Assembly: GCA_015501055.1 (NCBI GenBank)
Contig: JADNYV010000858.1
Location: forward strand, 1 to 14,102
DNA length: 14,102 nucleotides
Origin: Mucidula mucida
Lineage: Eukaryota; Basidiomycota; Agaricomycetes; Agaricales; Physalacriaceae
Direction: 5' to 3'
The position numbers and the translations under genes were made by a program. Under the pieces are notes generated by a model, which was not told where the DNA came from, searched no databases, and saw only the letters and a program-made list of their open reading frames with translations. Each line of letters begins with the position of its first letter. The first letter of the stretch is position 1. This document shows positions 1 to 7,019 of this stretch, piece after piece.

Positions 1-1
1 A

Positions 2-475
2 CGACATGGCAGCGTAACTCATGACGTGCTCGCGTATTGCAGAAAAGACTTCCATGTGCACTGAATCTGATTCGTTGATCACAACGAACTTGGATATTGA
101 AGAAAACTTACTTATGATGCGCGTCTGGATTTCCACTATACCCCTCATCAACGATGCGTCTGGAGTAGTCTTTGGGACACGCGTCTTACTGCCTTCCAAA
201 TCGTCAAACTGCCGGAGCTTCCAAATTGCGAGACTGCATCGCAGCCTCTTTCCTCTTCTCATTGCCCTCGAACATTACGCGGGTAAAGATACAGCAGACT
301 TGTGCCAATCATAGCAAAGGCTGTGTCTATCGGAGGGTTCAGCACGACGATGTAGAGGCCTTATTTTGAGGTGATCATCCTGGTAGAAAAGGAAAGATCG
401 GCGAGCTCGGGAAATTTCTTGTCGGACTCGGCACGTGCACAAACCACCATGCTAGGCCTGCTCGGCGAAAACGCA
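2..475 (-). pseudogene. degraded hypothetical gene fragment, runs off left edge
   Basis: Reading leftward on the minus strand, coding-like sequence appears in successive frames. It runs 475-361 (includes VVCARAESDKKFPEL), continues in the same frame past an in-frame TAA near 361 (GLYIVVLNPPIDTAFAM), shifts frame near 285, and shifts again near 196 into a frame open to the window edge (contains SKFVVINESDSVHMEVF). That last frame is also open upstream to an ATG at 262. One stop and two frame changes in under 500 nt suggest a pseudogene, or indel errors in the assembly. No recognised domain and no function assigned. A plus-strand ORF (21-314) overlaps it and cannot be excluded; the minus reading is preferred only because its composition looks more protein-like. 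Confidence 0.35.
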
Positions 476-642
476 ATGTCTACGACTCGCCTATTGGTTT
501 GACAAAAATGCAGCTCGCCCGGCAGCAACTCCTCGCCCTTCGAAACGAGCTCTTCGGAATCGAAGAGACTGCAGAAGAGATGTCGCAGATTATGGACCAT
601 GTCAACGCATTACAAGACATCCTCAGCACTGCGAAGGAAACG

Positions 643-686
643 GTAGGATTGTCTCGATTTCTCACATTACTTATCATGTCTGACAG
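643..686 (+). other. candidate intron 1 of the split host gene
   Basis: GT at 643-644 and AG at 685-686 bound 44 nt separating exon 1 from the EKLAFACVERQ reading. The splice does not join the two in frame: it leads to a TAG soon after. One extra A in the A run at 693-697 would correct it. Either this is not the true intron or the gene is frameshifted here. Confidence 0.35.
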
Positions 687-851
687 ACACAGAAAAACTT
701 GCATTCGCGTGCGTAGAAAGGCAGGACCTGTCGGATCTGGGAATAGAGACAAAATCCTTGCTAATCGACAAATCTGTCCTCGCCCAACGTTGTATGGCAC
801 GCGCTCCAGAACAAATTGACAGTCTTTGTGCGCAGATAACCCGCATACATC

Positions 852-888
852 GTTTCGTCAGTATGCAAGTAATGTGTCTCACCCACAG
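852..888 (+). other. candidate intron 2 of the split host gene
   Basis: An acceptor CACAG ends at 888. Donors at 852 (GTTTCG), 857 (GTCAGT) or 861 (GTATGC) are possible. The 852 and 861 choices both put the following exon in the frame reading LLPPPLIEF. The implied intron of 28-37 nt is short for a fungus, so the exact donor is uncertain. Confidence 0.3.
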
Positions 889-1145
889 GACTGCTCCCTC
901 CCCCTCTGATAGAGTTCAGTAGGAGAAAGCAGGTGCTAGAATGATTATGGACGCTATACTGTTGACTGTGGCCGAGCTCTCAGCCGACGGCGAGGCTCAC
1001 AAGCCTGTTGCAATCTTCCCAAAATTGAGATTGTCTACTGGTGGCATCCAACTCACCAACCCGGCGACTGACTGTCGAGTGTGGCTAACTCCTGGGAACG
1101 CGGACTATGCGGTCTGTACATATGCCAACGAAGCGGAGCAGCGAC

Positions 1146-1201
1146 GTCAGTTCAACTCCATCTAAGCTTCCTCTCTGCTTTATTGACTTTTGTATTGCTA
1201 G
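1146..1201 (+). other. intron 3 of the split host gene
   Basis: GTCAGT donor at 1146 and GCTAG acceptor ending at 1201 give a 56 nt intron in phase 1. Splicing removes the TAA at 1163-1165 and joins the NADYAVCTY exon to the NAPALDYLR exon in an open frame. The size is typical of basidiomycete introns. Confidence 0.55.
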
Positions 1202-1350
1202 ATCGGGTATTGAACGCTCCTGCACTTGACTATTTGAGGATGCATGCCCGGAACCGCATCATTGTGTTGGTGGAAGGCAAGCGGCAAGACAACAATCTGT
1301 ATAATAGTATGCCAGATTAGTCAGGCTGTCGCGTTGAGCGAAGCTACAGG

Positions 1351-1401
1351 GTGAAATCAACATCTTGCTGCCCGTGGATTTCACTGAACGACGGCTTGTA
1401 G
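1351..1401 (+). other. intron 4 of the split host gene
   Basis: GTGAAA donor at 1351 and TTGTAG acceptor ending at 1401 give a 51 nt intron. Removal eliminates two in-frame stops (TGA at 1352 and 1384) and joins SQAVALSEATG to SKAVRFCLSNGREW in frame. Confidence 0.55.
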
Positions 1402-1495
1402 ATCCAAAGCAGTTCGCTTTTGTCTCTCAAATGGTAGGGAATGGATCTTTTCCGTTCTCGCAAAGGATGAACACGGACGGAGGGTTTGCTATGAG

Positions 1496-1501
1496 GGACT
1501 C
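1496..1501. repeat. left target-site duplication (imperfect)
   Basis: The six bases GGACTC abutting the left LTR match GGAATC abutting the right LTR at five of six positions. Both codon pairs fit the same host reading frame (GGA CTC or GGA ATC, then TAC). A 4-6 bp duplication is usual for LTR elements; the single mismatch is either a later mutation or an error. Confidence 0.5.
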
Positions 1502-1653
1502 TGTAAAAGGCCTTGTATGTTCACGCCAGAGAACCAGAACCACGTAGATTCGTAAGGTTAAAGTATGAACATAAAGGTAAAAGACTAAGGAGCCTACAGC
1601 TCCTGAGTGTACTGTATATACCTAGTGGCTATGTAAGGGACCTACCCCTTACA
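1502..1653 (-). repeat. 3' LTR (left), 152 bp
   Basis: Matches 11935-12087 throughout except for one missing C in the CCCC run near 1645-1648. Ends are TGTAA and TTACA, a perfect 5 bp terminal inverted repeat. Contains TATATA at 1615-1620, a 6 bp stem with CTACA loop at 1588-1604, and a TATGTTCA/TGAACATA inverted pair (1516-1523, 1566-1573). Confidence 0.95.
1588..1604. other. small hairpin in LTR (copy at 12021-12037)
   Basis: AGGAGC and GCTCCT form a perfect 6 bp stem around a 5 nt CTACA loop. In element orientation it lies about 10-27 nt downstream of the TATATA box, near where transcription might begin. A role in the start of R or in RNA structure is inference. Confidence 0.4.
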
Positions 1654-1662
1654 CACCCCCCC
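1654..1662 (-). other. polypurine tract next to 3' LTR
   Basis: In element orientation, seven G followed by TG directly precede the 3' LTR start (TGTAAGGGG). This is the expected position of the plus-strand DNA primer in LTR retroelements. Confidence 0.75.
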
Positions 1663-1682
1663 TAGATTCCTACCAGGGATCT

Positions 1683-1755
1683 AAGAAAGAAAAGAAAAGA
1701 AAAGAAAAAAAAAAAAAAAAGAAAAGAAAAAAAAGAAAAGAAAAGAAAAGAAAAA
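1683..1755. repeat. (AAAAG)n-type microsatellite, purine only
   Basis: An uninterrupted stretch of A and G made of AAAAG/AAAG units with an internal run of more than ten A. On the element's sense strand it is a polypyrimidine (CTTTT) tract between the end of the extra ORF and the polypurine tract. It is likely prone to slippage and therefore length-variable between copies. Confidence 0.9.
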
Positions 1756-1774
1756 TCAGTGTATAGTAAACCAA

Positions 1775-2605
1775 TCAACGTAGGGTTACCGAAAGCCCTT
1801 CGAATGGACCTAAGATGTCATCATGCGAAGACGCGCCCGCTGAAGCCAGCTCAGCCATCTCCGCGTCATACGTCTCTCGACGACAATGGCGAAACACCGG
1901 ATGCTCGCCGAATAAGATCCAATCCTGCTTCTGCAATGCGAACCGGTCAAGGCGATCCTCCTTGCGTGGCGCATAAGCCTCGCTCTCGACAATCCCCAAA
2001 ATCCGCTCCTCGTCATGCGGGGATAAAACGATCCAAGTATTGAAAGAGTCATGCACCTGCGGCTCGCCGTACTGATGGATGCAGCGAAGGCGGTCATTAT
2101 CAATTCTAATCCACATCTCCAAGTCATCCGTCGCATTCCTGAGCATGTGGTCGATGTATCTCAGCGCCCATGGATATAGCGTCGACAACAACTCCACCGT
2201 GAACCCATTCTCCAGAAAGAGGTAAAGCAGGGTAGCCTCCCGAATTATCTGCCGGTGGTCCAAAATGAGTCGTCGAAGAGTGACTGGCGCGTCCGTACTG
2301 TGAGCCAAGGGCGACCCAGGGTGCCTCGTGTTGTGCTTCACAATAAGCTCCAGCAACGCATGAGGACATGCAACAAGGCGAACGAACCAAATTGCAAAAA
2401 AGCGCTGAGCGTCTGGGGCAGCAAAGACCAAAGTCCCATCAGGCCGACGCACGTACGGGGAAAGGTGTTCGAAGATACACTGAGCGTAGAGCACGGCGTA
2501 TACTGTCGCAACGCGGTATCCATCGCCATACCTGGACAAAAACCCGAAGTTCCAGGCGCAGCAAAAGCTGACGTCCACCGAGCAATCGTATATGTCGTAA
2601 ATTGA
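1775..2605 (-). CDS. extra retrotransposon ORF after integrase, C-terminal part
   Basis: Open from just after a TGA at 2608 to a stop at 1775, about 275 codons. It is the last coding sequence before the 3' LTR, the position where env-like or captured genes sit in some Ty3/gypsy elements. Visible segments include FGFLSRYGDGYRVATVYAV, APDAQRFFAIWFVRLVA and LLYLFLENGFTVELLSTLYP, followed by a more polar C-terminus (EDRLDRFALQKQDWILFGEH). There is no clear signal peptide or convincing membrane span, so it does not look like a classical envelope. It continues the reading that occupies the neighbouring frame upstream; the switch lies at 2599-2611, where one extra A in the AA/TTT run would join them. 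From memory, similar uncharacterised proteins occur in Agaricomycetes. Function unknown. Confidence 0.7.
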   Translation of the reverse strand, partial: SIYDIYDCSVDVSFCCAWNFGFLSRYGDGYRVATVYAVLYAQCIFEHLSPYVRRPDGTLVFAAPDAQRFFAIWFVRLVACPHALLELIVKHNTRHPGSPLAHSTDAPVTLRRLILDHRQIIREATLLYLFLENGFTVELLSTLYPWALRYIDHMLRNATDDLEMWIRIDNDRLRCIHQYGEPQVHDSFNTWIVLSPHDEERILGIVESEAYAPRKEDRLDRFALQKQDWILFGEHPVFRHCRRETYDAEMAELASAGASSHDDILGPFEGLSVTLR

Positions 2606-2608
2606 TCA

Positions 2609-3535
2609 ACACCTGTACTGAAAGAGTTCGGCTTGACTCCCGGGAAGCTCTTCCGATCGCGCTGAGGATTGCGGAAGGATGCGAACAATTCCTGGTCGTC
2701 GAAAGCGCGTAGAACGTCGCGCCGATGGCTATCAACATACTGAAGAGCAAGGGCCGTTGTAACATCAACAATGTGGGGCACCATACGTGTCGATGCCACG
2801 AACATATGTCCAAGCAGACCCAACTTCCGCCTTGTAGCCGCAGTCCCGGGAAACTTGGCGATATTCTCCAAGCCGTCCCTCAACTCTTCCGGCGTCAACG
2901 GAAAACCATTTGGCCATCCAGAGCGGCCAGCGTCCATCTCCCATACACCACCATGGATGAAGCGAGCATGCGCCGCTACAGCCTGAGGCCCATGGTAAAC
3001 AGCATTCACGTCGCGTTGCAAGAAAACACGAGGATGCTTTAGAGCACCTCCGTATCCCGCATCGCAAGAAACCAGGCCATCGTCCACTCGTGCAACCAAA
3101 GGCGAGATGACAGGCGGAGCACGAGCAGGTGCACAATCACCGTCTGCAAGCGGCGCAAAGCGGTTCCCAGCCAGGATCCAGTCGTCCAAAAGACCAGTGG
3201 AGACTCCATCGTCATCTTCGGGAACAGGGTCCGCGACAGCTTGAGGACTCGCCTGTTCATAGGTCTCGATAATGGCTTCGTTCGTGGGATGGTCCACCGC
3301 ACGAAAAAGCAACTCCTCCCGACGTACAAGTCCCTCCTCCAGGGGAACACCCGGAGATAATATCGGAAAACGTGCATCGACCGACGCTGCCATCTGGGCC
3401 TGCATTGAGAGCCGCGCGGCTTCTGTCGCCTTGTCGGACGTTGGTATGGGTGACCGTGTGTCCTAGTCCCAGGCGTGAGCGCACAGAACCGGCTGAGCCA
3501 ACGCCAGGGCTAGGTGCATTAAATTCCATATCCAT
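2609..3535 (-). CDS. extra retrotransposon ORF after integrase, N-terminal part (frame-broken)
   Basis: A genuine ATG at 3535 opens a frame (MDMEFNAPSPGVGSAG) that gives way near 3455-3470 to another frame, open from 3462 (SDKATEAARL, then MQAQMAASVDARFPILSPG from ATG 3405). The second frame stays open to 2338, but only the part above about 2610 looks like the real protein; below that the coding signal moves to the frame of the C-terminal entry. It includes an acidic segment (DPVPEDDDGVSTG) and a mixed polar/hydrophobic body (LTPEELRDGLENIAKFPGTA; RVFLQRDVNAVYHG). With the C-terminal part the product would be about 580 residues. No domain recognised. Expression could be from a separate or spliced RNA, since about 315 nt separate it from integrase. 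Confidence 0.6.
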
Positions 3536-3850
3536 GGCCTCCAGAGACCAGTCGGGGATAGGCTAACCATCGTCAAATAACGAAAATGTGGGGAAATTTG
3601 TCACACACTTCAAAGCTCGTCGCGTCCAAAACGCGTTCATCATCAGCAGCCCAAAGGTTCGGTGGATCCGCCATGAATACCAATCACAGAAACACGTCTA
3701 CGAGAAAAGGCACGGGGCAAATATCGCAGCAGGGGAACGCCAGCAGTATAAAAGAGAGAACGGAAGCAAATCGACATGGAGGCGGAAGCAAAAGAGGAGT
3801 CAGGGCAGCCGATCATTACCGCCGCTGCATCACACGCTCCAACCCGTCAT
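3536..3850 (-). other. non-coding gap between integrase and extra ORF
   Basis: No convincing coding sequence in the element's sense. On the opposite strand there is TATAAAAG at 3747-3754 and two overlapping ORFs of about 100 codons with low-complexity basic/polar composition that I do not accept as genes. The gap could hold signals for a separate RNA of the extra ORF. Confidence 0.4.
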
Positions 3851-5347
3851 TCAATGCTTTCTCAACGAGCGCGGATGCTTGACTCCCTGCAAATCTAGGT
3901 AAGTCTGCAACGCCTCTGTGTCCCGTATGCTGTCCAGCGACTGCCACAGCGTATCACCATCTGTAAACCGCACCTGCAATTCCAGCGTCCTGTCATCCAC
4001 CCATTTGTGGCCAAGAACTTCGTCAATAAATGTCTCGTCTTCCTCCTGAGCTCCAAAATCATAGGGACCAGGACTCAATCGACCAGGAAATAGTGCATCG
4101 TCGCTAGCGACATGCCTGCGCAGCAAATTCACATGGAAGACGGGATGTATCCGACGCGATGTCAAGCTTGCAGGCAAATCAAGCTTGTAGGTGCTGGTAT
4201 CTGGGTAAGCCTCGACCACCTTATACGGGCCAACAAACAAAGGACGTAGCTTCTTCGTCCTTCCCTGGGGAAGATTCAAATTCGCCGTCGACAAGTACAC
4301 CAAGGTACCCTCCTCAATTTTTGGCTCGCCACTACGTCTCACATTCGCATGGTGCGTCTGAAGCACGCAACTCGCGATAATAGCGTCATGAGCAGCGGCT
4401 AAATTCGCTAGAGCATCCTGCGCAAACGCCCTCACACCGCGCGGAACCTCCCCACCGTTTGGTATGGTACGAATCATGCGGGGCATATACCCACCATTCA
4501 ACTCAAACGGTGAGTACTTCGCACTAGCCGAAATGCTAGAATTGATTGCAAACTCAGCCATATCAACCTTGTCCAACCAGTCCTTCTGACCAGGCGACAA
4601 CTCCGCACGGAATATCTGTCCAACGTTCCTGTTCATACGCTCCGTCACACCATCTGTCTGAGGATGGAAGGAGGTGGACATCAGCAGCCGAGCACCAAGC
4701 ATACGATGTAAGTGACGCCACCACTTCGACGTGAACTTTGAGTCGCGATCACTGACAATCGAACTCGGCAGGCCGTGCAATCGAACGACCTCGCGACGGT
4801 ATATCCAAGACAATTCGGAAGCCTTCATCTTGGTATGTACCGGTATCAAATGCACCATACCAGTCATCCGACAGACAATCACCCATAGGTAGTTGAAACC
4901 CTTGACCTCGGGAAATGGGCCTACAAAGTCCATTCCAATGGACTCCCATGGACGGGTCGGAACAGGCAATGAATGTAACTTCCCCGCGGGTCTCTTATTC
5001 GATGGCTTTGTACGCTGACAAAACTCACAGCTCATACAAAACTTCTCGACATCCTTGTACAGCCGCGGCCACCAATACCAACGCCGGACGTATTCGGAAG
5101 TCCGCTGAGCACCATAATGACCTAAGGTCCTATGGGCCTGCTCAATCACAAGGCCACGGATACTCTGGTCGCCGTACAAACCTGCAGGCAAGCATAACGC
5201 GTTCTCCTTCAAAGCTCGCTTATACCACACTAGACCGTCCTCAACATGGAAGAGCCTGTGATCGTCCGGGTTAACGAGGATCTTTCCCAGCAGAGAGTCG
5301 GACTTGGTAGCGTTGCGCACCGCTAGGGTGAAACTATCGCTTGGCAA
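3851..5347 (-). CDS. pol: Pol: integrase with chromo-like C-terminal segment
   Basis: Inserts element cDNA into the host genome. Numbering from the open frame at 5347 (a TTG, not an ATG; this is the continuation of Pol), the zinc-binding module is H-x4-H-x29-C-x2-C (within HRTLGHYG to CEFCQRTK). The catalytic triad is D140 (MDFVGPF), D200 (SDRDSKF) and E236 (VTERMNR), with the canonical D-x35-E spacing. A GPY/F-type segment follows (FVGPYKVVEAYPDTSTYKL, then HPVFHVNLLRR). The last ~60 residues (EVLGHKWVDD, then VRFTDGDTLWQSL) have the layout of a degenerate chromodomain, which in chromoviruses guides integration to particular chromatin. The frame joins the connection ORF through a break at 5351-5357 (TTT/AAAA run). 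Length is normal for a Ty3/gypsy integrase. Confidence 0.92.
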   Translation of the reverse strand: MPSDSFTLAVRNATKSDSLLGKILVNPDDHRLFHVEDGLVWYKRALKENALCLPAGLYGDQSIRGLVIEQAHRTLGHYGAQRTSEYVRRWYWWPRLYKDVEKFCMSCEFCQRTKPSNKRPAGKLHSLPVPTRPWESIGMDFVGPFPEVKGFNYLWVIVCRMTGMVHLIPVHTKMKASELSWIYRREVVRLHGLPSSIVSDRDSKFTSKWWRHLHRMLGARLLMSTSFHPQTDGVTERMNRNVGQIFRAELSPGQKDWLDKVDMAEFAINSSISASAKYSPFELNGGYMPRMIRTIPNGGEVPRGVRAFAQDALANLAAAHDAIIASCVLQTHHANVRRSGEPKIEEGTLVYLSTANLNLPQGRTKKLRPLFVGPYKVVEAYPDTSTYKLDLPASLTSRRIHPVFHVNLLRRHVASDDALFPGRLSPGPYDFGAQEEDETFIDEVLGHKWVDDRTLELQVRFTDGDTLWQSLDSIRDTEALQTYLDLQGVKHPRSLRKH

Positions 5348-5706
5348 ATGAAATTTTCACGCTCACCAACATCGTCAATCATGTCCTGCACTGTCATGTC
5401 ACTCCAGTCCGACGCGAACGTGGAATCGTCTGAGCTGTCCGAACGGGTAGAAGCACACGTCTTTTCGCCGTGTGCCAGCTCTTCCGCCTCGATGTCCCGG
5501 ATCTCCTTCTTCTCAAGCAATCGTTTACTCCTGCGGAGCTCAGCAGCCTGCAGGGCGCGTATCTCCACCGCATTACTCATTATCTCATTGTAACGCTGGA
5601 TCGGCAGATCATGACCTTGGGGATCGATTCGGACGTCCGCGCGCACATACTCATCAGGTGGGTGAACATCCTCCCATGTATGTTCTCGTAATAACGAGAC
5701 AAACAA
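5323..5706 (-). CDS. pol: Pol: connection segment between RNase H and integrase (separate frame)
   Basis: This frame carries the protein between about 5675 and 5355. Segments such as DVHPPDEYVRADVRIDPQG and a charged, probably helical stretch (LRRSKRLLEKKEIRDIEAEEL) follow directly on the RNase H reading CLSRYYEN in the neighbouring frame. It ends with a stop at 5323, but the natural continuation is into integrase. The frame changes are at 5673-5675 (a GGG run on the sense strand) and 5351-5353 (a TTT run); a one-base change in either run would restore continuity. The first codons of the open frame (5706 to about 5680) are antisense-like noise. I know of no catalytic role for this spacer. Confidence 0.7.
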   Translation of the reverse strand: MFVSLLREHTWEDVHPPDEYVRADVRIDPQGHDLPIQRYNEIMSNAVEIRALQAAELRRSKRLLEKKEIRDIEAEELAHGEKTCASTRSDSSDDSTFASDWSDMTVQDMIDDVGERENFICQAIVSP

Positions 5707-7019
5707 TCAGCAACCTTATTACGCTCACCCTTGACATACGTGATGTCAAAGTCAAAACGGGACATGTAGTCCGTCCATCGCATCTGACGCGGCGTCAAGT
5801 TCTTCTGCGTGTGGAAGAACTCGAGTGCTTTATGGTCAGTAATGACATGAATACGATATCCAATTAATTTATCCTCCCATTTCAGCAGAGCCTCAAGGAT
5901 TGCAAGCGTTTCCAGCTCGTACACACGATAATGCTGCTGCGCCGGCGAGAACTTCTTCGACATGAACCCTGCAGGACGACTCGCATCCCAAGTAGGTCCT
6001 TGACTCAACATGGCTCCGACACCATACTGAGACGCGTCGCAGATTAACCATATAGGTTCATCCTTCCTCGGCTCAATCGGACGGAGTATAGGCGTCTTGC
6101 AACAAATCTGTTTTATCATCTCAAAGCACCGTTGATGAAGCGGCCTCCACAAGAACGGATGTCCATTCTGGGTCATCGCCATCAACGGGGATGTATACGA
6201 AGAAATATCCGGCAAGAACGGAGCCAGATACTGGACCAATCCAACAAATCTCTGAATGTCATGGTAAGTGCGCGGTGTTCTCCACTCACGGATCCTTGCC
6301 AACTTATCACCATCTGCGTGTAGACCCTGATCATCAATTCTATGACCAAGGCAGTCCACATCCCGTGCGTACAACTCGCACTTTGAACGCTTCATGTACA
6401 ACTGTTGTTCTCGTAGACGACTAAGGACTACACCAAGATGTCTCTCGTGATCCTCAATCGAATCTGAAAAGACAAAGATATCATCAAGGTAAACATGGAC
6501 AAAATCTCCGATGGCGTCTCGGAAGATCACTGTCATCAGACGTTGAAATGTTGCAGGCGCGTTACAATCGCCCTGCTGCATAACTTTACTAATGAAAGTT
6601 CCACTGACAGATTTAAAGCCCGTCTTCACCAAGTCACGAATAACAATGCGCACCTGCTCGTATGCGTCAGACAGATCAATCTTGGATCTGTACTTCGCAC
6701 GCGCAACGTCCTCGCGGATTAACTCCTGGTCAGGAAGCGGCGTTACATCCTTCACGGTGTTATCATTACGCTGTCGAAGGTCAACAACCGTACGAAGCTT
6801 ACCATCCTTCTTAGGAACGCACAGCAGCGGAGCGGCCTGTTCCACAGTACAAGCCTCCCACCAGCCGGCTCGCAGGTAACGTTGCGTTTTCTCGCGTAAT
6901 TCATCGCGTAAAGAATGCGGGCATCGCGCTGGGGTAGATAATGGTTCTCTTATCATCGTCAACCAGATTGATTTCATGATTGACCTCCCTCCAAGGCGGC
7001 ATCTGCTCAGGAACGCCAC
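5580..7019 (-). CDS. pol: Pol: reverse transcriptase and RNase H
   Basis: Copies element RNA to cDNA and degrades the RNA strand. The useful reading starts near 6935; the codons above it, including the GTG at 7019, lie out of the Pol frame. RT motifs include PLLCVPKKDGKLRTVVDLR, SKIDLSDAYEQVRI and the catalytic YLDD at 6491-6480, followed by thumb-type LGHRIDDQGL. RNase H follows: ICDASQYGVGAML (D at 6038-6036), ELETLAILEAL (E) and ITDHKALEFF (D at 5837-5835), closing with KVADCLSRYYEN. All key acidic residues are present. Upstream joining to the linker ORF requires a frame change at the CCCC run 6931-6934, and downstream the frame is lost at 5673-5675. The tail after YYEN is out-of-frame sequence. 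The enzyme core itself is uninterrupted. Confidence 0.95.
   Translation of the reverse strand: MAFLSRCRLGGRSIMKSIWLTMIREPLSTPARCPHSLRDELREKTQRYLRAGWWEACTVEQAAPLLCVPKKDGKLRTVVDLRQRNDNTVKDVTPLPDQELIREDVARAKYRSKIDLSDAYEQVRIVIRDLVKTGFKSVSGTFISKVMQQGDCNAPATFQRLMTVIFRDAIGDFVHVYLDDIFVFSDSIEDHERHLGVVLSRLREQQLYMKRSKCELYARDVDCLGHRIDDQGLHADGDKLARIREWRTPRTYHDIQRFVGLVQYLAPFLPDISSYTSPLMAMTQNGHPFLWRPLHQRCFEMIKQICCKTPILRPIEPRKDEPIWLICDASQYGVGAMLSQGPTWDASRPAGFMSKKFSPAQQHYRVYELETLAILEALLKWEDKLIGYRIHVITDHKALEFFHTQKNLTPRQMRWTDYMSRFDFDITYVKGERNKVADCLSRYYENIHGRMFTHLMSMCARTSESIPKVMICRSSVTMR

Larger units (their letters stand above)
476..1501 (+). pseudogene. 5' part of host gene split by the retrotransposon (lineage-specific hypothetical family)
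   Basis: A multi-exon reading can be followed on the plus strand. A possible ATG at 476 is followed by a frame change near 498-501, then exon 1 (MQLARQQLLALRNELFG from ATG 508), an exon from about 687 (EKLAFACVERQDLSDLG), a short PPPL-containing exon after 888, a piece from 941 (VAELSADGEAHKPVA; LTNPATDCRVWLTPGNADY), then 1202-1350 (IIVLVEGKRQDNNLYN; SQAVALSEATG) and 1402-1501 (RFCLSNGREWIFSVLAKDE). Exons 1202-1350 and 1402-1501 join in frame through a clean intron. Frame breaks remain near 500, at the exon 1/2 junction, at 939-942 and near 1317, so it was probably already broken. From memory this layout matches uncharacterised Agaricomycete proteins. The D in NADY (1103-1105) and E-G-K at 1273-1281 could be a PD-(D/E)XK-like core; that is inference. 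The reading ends exactly at the LTR. Confidence 0.55.

Noticed and set aside
21..369. Plus-strand ORFs of 97 and 65 codons near the left edge
   Set aside because: The minus-strand reading is more protein-like; these look like antisense shadows, though certainty is low.
2338..2600. C-terminal end of the long 3405-2338 minus-strand frame as real protein
   Set aside because: The sequence becomes S/T/F/C-rich and unlike the preceding part, while a neighbouring frame (2605-1775) takes over the coding signal.
1775..3535. Extra ORF called as a retroviral-type envelope
   Set aside because: No signal peptide, cleavage site, fusion-like segment or convincing transmembrane helix; position alone is not enough.
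3586..3902. Two overlapping ~100-codon plus-strand ORFs in the post-integrase gap
   Set aside because: Low-complexity K/R/S/T-rich readings in overlapping frames; no recognisable domain, only a nearby TATA-like sequence.
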